Source: Actinomycetes bacterium
GTDB taxonomy: Bacteria > Actinomycetota > Actinomycetes > S36-B12
DNA: 64,000 nucleotides
Assembly (NCBI GenBank): GCA_024641635.1
Contig: JAHECS010000011.1
Span: 1 to 64,000, forward strand
Reading direction: 5' to 3'
Every line of letters starts with the position of its first letter. The stretch's first letter is position 1. The position numbers were made by a program, and so were the translations under genes. Of this stretch, positions 57,037 through 64,000 are shown one piece after another. Below the pieces are notes generated by a model. The model worked only from the letters and a program-made list of their open reading frames with translations. It was not told the DNA's origin and did no database searches.

Positions 57037-58482
57037 TCACGACGTCTCGGGCTCCCGGTGGGTCGACGGCTCCTTCGCCACCTCGCCCGCGGCCCAGCGG
57101 ATCGAGCGGTCGGCGGCCCGACCGAGGCGGGCTCGCACGGCCTGCGCGTCCGCGACCTCCCTCGCCCGCCCCGCATCGAGGTGGAAGCCGCTGATGCGCA
57201 CCGGTCCGGGCGTCGAGTCGACGTGGACGCTGGCGAGGTCCAGGGCGCGCTCCCAGGGACCCTGCGTGACCCGGACGGACTGGGTGCGCACGTGCGGAAT
57301 GACGGCAACGCGGCGCGTGATGCGCCCGCGACGTGCGGCGAAGACCGAGTCGTCCCAGGCGACTGCCAGCCGGCGCCACTGGATGGGAGAGCGACGTCGC
57401 GATCGATCGGGAGCCGCCTGCCAGGCGAGTGCTGAGGTATCGAGCCCGGGGAAGACCCGCTGCACGAGTGCGTCCGCTACCTCCCGCGTCGCGACCGGGA
57501 TGAGGACCGTCTCCTCCTTGTTCCCGTTCGAGTCCGAGCCGCCGACACCGGCGATGTTGAGACGCAGGCGCACCCAGCCCTGCCGGCGCCACAGCAGCGG
57601 CTCGACGAACTCCACGGCCTGCACCCGACCGGGCGGCACAGTGCGTGCCTCGGTCTTCGCCAGCCCGAAGCGCAGGCGGAGGCCGTCCGGTGACTCGCTC
57701 ACCGTGAAGTTGAAGTACTTCATGAACTCGGTGATCACGAGCAGGATCGGGAGTCCGCCGGTGATCAGCGCCACGCCCAGGCCACCCCAGCCGCTGCTCA
57801 GGACTGTGAAGACCACGATGGCGGCAGTCATCAGGAGAAGACCCGCTGTGGCACTGCGCAGGAGCAGCGAGATCGCCAGGTCCTTCGGGGTCACGGTCAC
57901 GATCGGTGCCTCGGGGGCCTCGCCGACGTCGTGTCGCACTCCCGCCGCGCGGGCCAGCACCTCGTTGCGCAGGGCGCGCGCCTCGTCGAGCGGCAGGTAG
58001 CGAAGCTTGGCCCGGGAGTCGTTGCCTCCGGCCACCTCGACGGACAGCTCGGCCATGGAGAAGACGCGCGCGAACAGCGGCTGGGCCACGTCCACCGTCT
58101 GCAGCCGGCTCAGCTGCAGCCGTCGCTGCCGCTTGGTGATGACGCCCGAGTCGACGCGGAAGTCGCCGTCGGCATCGAACCAGTACCAGGTGTTCCGCCA
58201 GACGAGGTAGTTCCACGCGGTGACCACGACGGCCAGCAGCAGCACGAGCCCGGCCGACACGAGCAGCCCGCCGGCGCCCAGCTGGGAAACCGCGCCCGTG
58301 CTGAAGGCGATGACCAGGATGATCCCGATCGGGATCGATGACGCGCCGTGGACAACCGGCGATACCGGGTGGACACGTCGCCGACCCCGCTCGTCGAGGG
58401 TGCCCTGGCCGGGCAGACGCAGACCCAGCCCGAGGTCGTCGCCGACGTTGGACGCGGGTCGGGACGGTTCCGGAGTGGTCAC
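57037..58482 (-). CDS. PH domain-containing membrane protein (bPH2/YdbT-like)
   Basis: Repeated RVDSGVITKRQRRLQLSRLQTVDV-type motifs and TMs; GTG start 58482. Confidence 0.85.
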   Translation of the reverse strand: MTTPEPSRPASNVGDDLGLGLRLPGQGTLDERGRRRVHPVSPVVHGASSIPIGIILVIAFSTGAVSQLGAGGLLVSAGLVLLLAVVVTAWNYLVWRNTWYWFDADGDFRVDSGVITKRQRRLQLSRLQTVDVAQPLFARVFSMAELSVEVAGGNDSRAKLRYLPLDEARALRNEVLARAAGVRHDVGEAPEAPIVTVTPKDLAISLLLRSATAGLLLMTAAIVVFTVLSSGWGGLGVALITGGLPILLVITEFMKYFNFTVSESPDGLRLRFGLAKTEARTVPPGRVQAVEFVEPLLWRRQGWVRLRLNIAGVGGSDSNGNKEETVLIPVATREVADALVQRVFPGLDTSALAWQAAPDRSRRRSPIQWRRLAVAWDDSVFAARRGRITRRVAVIPHVRTQSVRVTQGPWERALDLASVHVDSTPGPVRISGFHLDAGRAREVADAQAVRARLGRAADRSIRWAAGEVAKEPSTHREPETS

Positions 58483-58979
58483 AGCCCCGCCGACCGCTGC
58501 TCGCCCCTGCGGGCCAACCGGTCGCGGAGGTCGGCGGCCACATCGGGCTCCAGCCCGGGGATGCTGGCGTCGGTCGTGGCGGCGGCGGTGTGCAGCTGCA
58601 CGGTCGTGACGCCGAGCCAGCGGTCGATCGGGCCCGCCTTGACGTCGACCAGCTGCATCCGGCCGTATGGCACGATCACCAGCCGGCGGAACATGATGCC
58701 GCTGGTCACCAGCAGGTCGTCGTCGCGCTCGGCGTAGCCGAACGACCGAACGCGTCGGCCGATCAGCCACCACAGCCAGCCGAGGGCGACCAGTGCGACA
58801 CCCAGCGTGATCCAGCCCACGAGCCGTGGAACGTCCGGGATGACGAACAGAAGAACGACGCCGGCGACCACGAGAAGGTAGGTGAGGCCGAGGGCGAGCC
58901 GACGAGCGGCGATGAGCTTGGGCGAGACCGGGGTCCAGCCGTCTGTCCAGGTGAACGCCGTATCGGTTCGGTCGGCCAT
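58479..58979 (-). CDS. PH domain-containing protein (bPH2/YdbS-like)
   Basis: LLVTSGIMFRRLVIVPYGRMQLVDVKAGPIDRWLGVTTVQLHTAA. Confidence 0.88.
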   Translation of the reverse strand: MADRTDTAFTWTDGWTPVSPKLIAARRLALGLTYLLVVAGVVLLFVIPDVPRLVGWITLGVALVALGWLWWLIGRRVRSFGYAERDDDLLVTSGIMFRRLVIVPYGRMQLVDVKAGPIDRWLGVTTVQLHTAAATTDASIPGLEPDVAADLRDRLARRGEQRSAGL

Positions 58980-59043
58980 CTGGCCAGCGTACCTAGCCGA
59001 CCTGCCCATCCGAGCCCCAAGCAGTCCGGGGCCGGCAGCAAGG

Positions 59044-59487
59044 TCAGGGGAGGTGGGGCGGCCGGTTCTCGAAGGCGGTGGACAGCACGATGGTCGTCCG
59101 CGTCGACACGTTCGCGGCGGCGCGGATCCGCGCCAGCAGGGCCTCGAGGTCGACCGGCTCGGCGACGCGCACCTTGAGCACATACGACTGCGACCCGGCC
59201 ACCGACCAGCACGAGTCGATCTCGGCGATCTCCTGGAGGCGCTCGGGGACGTCGTCGGGGCTCGCGGGGTCGATCGGCGTGAGGGAGACGAATGCGGTCA
59301 GCGGCAGCCCGATTCCCCGGAAGTCCACCTCGGCCCGGTAGCCGGTGATGAGCCCCCGCTGCTCGAGCCGCCGCACACGCTGGTGCAGGGCGGAGGTGGA
59401 CAGGCCGGTCTCGCGCGCGATGTCGGCCAGCGACATGCGTCCGTCCTCGCACAGCAGGCCGATGATCCGCCGGTCCAGGTCCTCCAT
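59044..59487 (-). CDS. Lrp/AsnC family transcriptional regulator
   Basis: MEDLDRRIIGLLCEDGRMSLADIARETGLSTSALHQRVRRLEQRGLITGYRAEVD. Confidence 0.95.
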   Translation of the reverse strand: MEDLDRRIIGLLCEDGRMSLADIARETGLSTSALHQRVRRLEQRGLITGYRAEVDFRGIGLPLTAFVSLTPIDPASPDDVPERLQEIAEIDSCWSVAGSQSYVLKVRVAEPVDLEALLARIRAAANVSTRTTIVLSTAFENRPPHLP

Positions 59488-59565
59488 GCGCACAGCCTGA
59501 CAGAGCGACAGGGTCGATGACGGCCGCACGCCCGCATCAGCGCTGCGTGGGCGTACTACCCTGTC

Positions 59566-59660
59566 CCCATCCGGGGAGCTCGCGAGATCGGCGGGCTGAG
59601 AGGGTGGCCGCTCCCACCGACCCATGAACCTGATCTGGGTAATGCCAGCGGAGGGATGGG
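59566..59660 (+). promoter_or_regulatory. TPP riboswitch (THI element)
   Basis: Core CTGAGAGGG...ACCCATGAACCTGATCTGGGTAATGCCAGCGGAGGGA; P1 CCCATCC (59566-59572) pairs GGATGGG (59654-59660). Confidence 0.96.
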
Positions 59661-59664
59661 TACC

Positions 59665-60780
59665 GTGAAGGACCGCACCGCAATCCTCGTGACCGTCGTC
59701 GCGGGCACGCTGCTCCTGTCCGCATGCGCTGCAGGCGCCACTCCCGAACCGTCGACCCCGGCCGCCGTTTCGGGGCCGGTCACCAGCCCGTCAACCGACG
59801 TGCCCGCGGGCGATGCATCCACCGTCCGGCTGCTCACCCACGACTCGTTCGCCGTGAGCGAGGACCTGATCGCCGCGCTGAAGGCGCAGACCGGTATCGA
59901 CCTCGAGATCGTGACGGGCGGCGATGCCGGCACCATGGTCGCTGGTGCCGTCCTCGCTGCAGGCGCACCGACCGCCGACGCGATCTTCGGCGTCGACAAC
60001 ACCCTCGTCTCCCGCGCCGTCGACGCAGGGGTCTTCGACCCGTACGTCTCCTCCGGGATCGACTCCGTCGTGCCGGAACTGCGCGACGACACGGCGGCGG
60101 GCACCGTGACCCCCATCGACTACGGCGACGTGTGCGTCAACATCGACGACGCCGCCCTTGCCGACCGTGGGCTCGCGGCACCCACCACTCTCGACGACCT
60201 CGTCGACCCCGCGTACCGCGACCTCCTCGTCGTGGAGGACCCCGGGACCTCGTCGCCGGGACTCGCCTTCCTGCTCGCCACGATCGCCCGCTACGGCGAC
60301 GGATGGCAGGCGTACTGGCAGCAGCTCCGCGACAACGGCGTCGCCGTCGCGGGCTCGTGGACCGATGCGTATCTCGGGCAGTTCAGCGGCGGGGGCGACG
60401 GCGACCGGCCGCTCGTGGTGTCGTACGCGACCAGTCCGCCCGCGGAGATCGTGTACGCGGCCGACCCCAAGCCCACCGAGCCGTCCACCTCGGTGATGAC
60501 CGACGGGTGCTACCGCCAGGTCGAGTACGCAGGAGTCCTCGCCGGCGCCCAGAACCCGGAGGGCGCCCGCGCCGTGGTCGACTGGCTCCTCTCAGAGCAG
60601 GTCCAGGCGGACGTCCCACTCTCGATGTTCGTCTTCCCTGCCCGTGACGGAACGGCGTTGCCTGACGTGTTCACACGCTTCGCCGCGACGGTCGACTCCC
60701 CCCTGCAGTTGCCGGCCGACGACGTGGCGGCCGGCCTCGCCGCCTGGCTCGCCGACTGGGGCACGACGATGGGCCGCTGA
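59665..60780 (+). CDS. thiB: Thiamine ABC transporter substrate-binding lipoprotein
   Basis: Lipobox LLLSAC; LLTHDSFAVSEDLIAALKAQTGIDLEIVTGGDAG, TPIDYGDVCVNID; directly after TPP riboswitch. Confidence 0.9.
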   Translation: MKDRTAILVTVVAGTLLLSACAAGATPEPSTPAAVSGPVTSPSTDVPAGDASTVRLLTHDSFAVSEDLIAALKAQTGIDLEIVTGGDAGTMVAGAVLAAGAPTADAIFGVDNTLVSRAVDAGVFDPYVSSGIDSVVPELRDDTAAGTVTPIDYGDVCVNIDDAALADRGLAAPTTLDDLVDPAYRDLLVVEDPGTSSPGLAFLLATIARYGDGWQAYWQQLRDNGVAVAGSWTDAYLGQFSGGGDGDRPLVVSYATSPPAEIVYAADPKPTEPSTSVMTDGCYRQVEYAGVLAGAQNPEGARAVVDWLLSEQVQADVPLSMFVFPARDGTALPDVFTRFAATVDSPLQLPADDVAAGLAAWLADWGTTMGR

Positions 60781-60782
60781 TC

Positions 60783-62366
60783 ATGCCCCGCTGGCTGCGC
60801 TGGACGTGGATCGTGCCGGCCGCTTTCCTGGCGGTCTTCCTGGCGTACCCACTCGTCGTTCTCGCCCGGACCGTGCTGGCGGAGGACGCCCCCAGCACTG
60901 CCCTCCACCGGCTGGTGGCCCCCTCGCTCTGGCAGGTCGCGGGACTTGCCTCGGTGCAGGCGCTACTGAGCACCGCCCTGGCGCTGGCCGTCGGGATCCC
61001 CCTCGCCAACGTGGTCAGCCGCTACCGGTTCCGCGGCCGGGCGCTGGCCCAGGCGCTGGTCACCGTGCCGTTCGTGCTGCCGACCGTCGTCGTGGCCCTC
61101 GCCTTCCGCACCCTGCTGGGCACCGGTGTCCCGCAGGGCTTCGCCCTCGTCGTCGTCGCCCATGCCTACGTCAACCTCGCCGTCGTCGCTCGCATCGTGG
61201 GGGCGCAGTGGTCCCAGCACGACCCCGACGTCGAGAACGTGGCACGCACGCTCGGAGCCTCGCGCTGGCGCGCCTTCGTCGACGTCACGGTGCCGAGCCT
61301 TCGCCCGGCCATCGCCTCCAGCGCCGCCGTCGTCTTCGTCTTCTCGTTCACCTCGCTGGGCATCGTCCTGCTCCTCGGTGACCCCATGACACGAACCCTC
61401 GAGTCGCAGGTGCTGCGCCAGACGTCGGTGCTGCTCGACTTCCCCGGAGCGGCCGCGACCGCGCTCGTGCAGCTCGTCCTCGTGACGACCGTGCTGCTTC
61501 TCGGGGCGGCAGCCGCACGACGCTCACCGACGCGGCGACTGCGACCGGTCGCCCTCCGTCCCCTGCCACCGACACGTTCCGGGCGCATGGCGCTGCGGGC
61601 CACCGTCCTGTGCGCCTACGTCATCGTGCTCGCGCCCGTCCTCGCGCTCGTGTCGTCGTCCGTGCGCGCGGAGGGTCGATGGAGCCTCGTGTGGTGGCAG
61701 TCGCTGGGAGCAGTCGACGCGGGCACCACGAGGATCGGGTCTCCGGCGTCAGCCCTGGCCACATCGCTGGGGTTCGCCCTGGTGACGGCCCTGATCGCCG
61801 CCGTGGTGGGCGGTCTGGCGGCCATCGCCGTCGTCGCACCCGGTCGGGCGCGCTTCGTCGCCGTGATCGCCATGGTCCCGTTGGGAGTGTCGGCCGCCAC
61901 CCTCGGCCTGGGCACGCTCCTCGCCTTCGGCCGCCCGCCGCTCGACCTGCGAGGCACCGGCGCACTCGTCCCGATCGCGCACGCCCTCGTAGCCGTGCCC
62001 CTCGTCGTCGCCGTGGTCGCTCCTGCGTTGCGCAGTGCCGACGCTCGCGCTCTCGCCGTCGCGGCCTCGTTGGGTGCGCGCCCCACCCGCGCGTTCCTGA
62101 CGGCCTTCGGACCCATCCTCCGGGTGGTGATGATCGCGTCGGCCGGGCTGGCCGGCGCCGTCTCTCTCGGCGAGTTCGGCGCCGCGTCGTTCCTCACCCG
62201 CGCCGGAGCGCCCACCGTCCCGGTCCAGATCGTGCGGCTCCTCGGGCGCCCCGGCGAGCAGTCCGTCGGCGTTGCGGCCGCACTGGCCGTGGTGCTCGTC
62301 CTCGTCACCCTCACGCTCGTCCTCCTCATCGACCGGCTCGGTACCAGCGCGCGCAGGACGGCATGA
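60783..62366 (+). CDS. thiP: Thiamine ABC transporter permease
   Basis: Two permease EAA-like regions; VPFVLPTVVVALAFRTLLG, VENVARTLGASRWRAFVDVTVP. Confidence 0.9.
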   Translation: MPRWLRWTWIVPAAFLAVFLAYPLVVLARTVLAEDAPSTALHRLVAPSLWQVAGLASVQALLSTALALAVGIPLANVVSRYRFRGRALAQALVTVPFVLPTVVVALAFRTLLGTGVPQGFALVVVAHAYVNLAVVARIVGAQWSQHDPDVENVARTLGASRWRAFVDVTVPSLRPAIASSAAVVFVFSFTSLGIVLLLGDPMTRTLESQVLRQTSVLLDFPGAAATALVQLVLVTTVLLLGAAAARRSPTRRLRPVALRPLPPTRSGRMALRATVLCAYVIVLAPVLALVSSSVRAEGRWSLVWWQSLGAVDAGTTRIGSPASALATSLGFALVTALIAAVVGGLAAIAVVAPGRARFVAVIAMVPLGVSAATLGLGTLLAFGRPPLDLRGTGALVPIAHALVAVPLVVAVVAPALRSADARALAVAASLGARPTRAFLTAFGPILRVVMIASAGLAGAVSLGEFGAASFLTRAGAPTVPVQIVRLLGRPGEQSVGVAAALAVVLVLVTLTLVLLIDRLGTSARRTA

Positions 62367-63007
62367 GCACGCAACGGCTCGAGACGAGGGGCCTCGCCCT
62401 GGGGTACGGCGGCGCCGTCTTCGCGCGTGGGATCGACCTGTCCGTGCAGCCCGCGGAGATCGTCGCCATCCTCGGCCCGAGCGGGAGCGGCAAGTCCACC
62501 CTGCTGGGCACGATCGCGGGTGTCGTCCCGGCCATGGCCGGCCGGATCCTGGTGGACGGTGTGGATGTCACGGACCTCGCCATCCACCGAAGGCGCATCG
62601 GCCTGATCTTCCAGGAGGCGCTGCTCTTCGGGCATCTGTCGGTGCTGGACAACGTCGCCTACGGGCTGAGGCGGCACGGCGCCCCGCGGGACGAGGCCCG
62701 CGACCGGGGACGCGAGCTGCTCGCGTGGGTGGGGCTCGCCGGTTACGAGTCCCGCCGCGTAGGCGAGCTGAGCGGTGGGCAGGCACAGCGGGTCGCCCTC
62801 GCCCGGGCCCTCGCCCCCCAGCCGGCGGTCCTGCTCCTCGACGAGCCGTTCAGCGCCCTCGACCTCGACCTGCGACAGCGGCTTGCCAGCGACGTGGCTC
62901 AGATGCTGCGCGACCAGGGGGTCGCCGCGCTCCACGTCACGCACGACCCGGGCGAAGCGGCCGCCGTCGCCGACCGCGTGGTCTCGCTTGCCGATCTGTC
63001 GTCCTGA
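62363..63007 (+). CDS. thiQ: Thiamine ABC transporter ATP-binding protein
   Basis: ILGPSGSGKSTLLGTIAG, ELSGGQAQRVALARALA, LLLDEPFSALDLDLR. Confidence 0.9.
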   Translation: MSTQRLETRGLALGYGGAVFARGIDLSVQPAEIVAILGPSGSGKSTLLGTIAGVVPAMAGRILVDGVDVTDLAIHRRRIGLIFQEALLFGHLSVLDNVAYGLRRHGAPRDEARDRGRELLAWVGLAGYESRRVGELSGGQAQRVALARALAPQPAVLLLDEPFSALDLDLRQRLASDVAQMLRDQGVAALHVTHDPGEAAAVADRVVSLADLSS

Positions 63008-63087
63008 GCGGTCGCAACGAGCGGCCCACCGCGCGTAGCCTCGAACTCTGCTTGGGGGTCCGGGACGGCGACTCGACGGAGGACCAC

Positions 63088-64000
63088 ATGGATATGCGCG
63101 CACGGCAAGCACACATCGTCATCACCGGAGTGATCGCGCTGGCGGTCGCCGCCGGCACCGCCCCGGCTGCCATGGCCGCGCCGGGCGACTGGACCCAGCT
63201 GTCCCAGACCTCGTCTGCCACCGCCTACCCCAAGCTCCGCAACATCGACCAGCCGACGATTGCCTGGTTCGGGCCCTCAGCGCAGGTGCTCTGGTCGCAG
63301 TCGCAGTCGCCGGGGTCCCAGTCCTACCTGACCGCCATCCTGGACGGGAATGGGGCGGTCACCACGCCTGCCACCGAGGCGTTCCCTGCGTGGCAGACCC
63401 TCACAGATAACCCGACCCTGTTTGCCCTCGGCGGGCAGCGATTCCTCTCGTTCAGCGGGCTCAATCCGGGTCGCTCCGGAGCCCAGTACTTCGCGACGTC
63501 GCCGGATGGACTCGCCTGGAGCGTGTCGAGCGGTTCCATGTCGGAGACCCAGTCCGCCTACGCCTCGTATGGATCCGACGCCATCGACAACGCGGGAACG
63601 CCCCTGTGGGTCGGCAATGCGGGCTCGACGACGGGCATCCGCTGGCACCTCGGCACGTCCGCGTCGAACCCCGCGCCCGCCGGATCGGACCAGAGCTACA
63701 CGCTGGGCGGCTGCTGCGCCTACAGCGCTGCCGCCGCGCGCGACGCGGCCACGGGCGCGGTCTACGCGGCCTTCTACAGCAACAGCAGCGCGACGACGGA
63801 GAACGGGATCCAGGTCGGGCAGATCCTTCCCACGGCAGCCGGTTGGATGCAGGCGCCGGGGTCAACCCAGATCGAGAATGGGCGAGCCTCCTCGAAATCC
63901 ACCGACCAGATGGTCGCGATGGTGGGCCGGCCAGGGGGCGGCGTCTACGTCGCGTATGTCGTCGGGTACCCGACGACCAAGAACCTGCGCGTCTACAACC
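63088..64000 (+). CDS. Secreted hypothetical protein, partial (runs off window end)
   Basis: ACGGAGGA SD, ATG 63088; Sec signal MDMRARQAHIVITGVIALAVAAGTAPAAMAAP; open to window end. Confidence 0.8.
   Translation, partial: MDMRARQAHIVITGVIALAVAAGTAPAAMAAPGDWTQLSQTSSATAYPKLRNIDQPTIAWFGPSAQVLWSQSQSPGSQSYLTAILDGNGAVTTPATEAFPAWQTLTDNPTLFALGGQRFLSFSGLNPGRSGAQYFATSPDGLAWSVSSGSMSETQSAYASYGSDAIDNAGTPLWVGNAGSTTGIRWHLGTSASNPAPAGSDQSYTLGGCCAYSAAAARDAATGAVYAAFYSNSSATTENGIQVGQILPTAAGWMQAPGSTQIENGRASSKSTDQMVAMVGRPGGGVYVAYVVGYPTTKNLRVYN

Noticed and set aside
59488-59625. N-terminal extension of the Lrp/AsnC ORF
   Set aside because: Overlaps the TPP riboswitch; MEDLDRRIIGLL at 59487 is the normal family start

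Overview
This is a 64 kb window of high-GC actinobacterial chromosome. I found no mobile elements, CRISPR arrays or rRNA. Most of it is core housekeeping: mazG, mfd, cysQ-like, pth, rplY, prs, glmU, tRNA-Gln, lysS, coaX-nadC-nadB-panC, folK-folB-folP-folE-ftsH, hpt, tilS, manA-like, dacB, ppa, pst genes plus a Pit-type transporter, moeA, and a TPP-riboswitch-linked thiamine ABC transporter. The items most worth follow-up are: (1) a two-operon persulfide/sulfide module, rhodanese + CstB-like MBL-rhodanese fusion and Sqr + single-Cys TusE/DsrC-like + DsrE2-like, where both operons carry CsoR/CstR-like operators overlapping predicted leaderless promoters; (2) a cassette of two 73-aa ORFs preceded by three perfectly phased 15-bp CTAG repeats and a PHO-box-like pair; (3) a DUF6421-like / SDR / threonine-aldolase-like cluster with a possible zincin-like site; (4) an orphan NuoD-like protein that seems to lack the quinone-site residues; (5) several very long perfect hairpins, two filling spaces between convergent genes and one at the start of a PstS-like gene. 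All calls come from reading the sequence and supplied ORFs; no database search was run.
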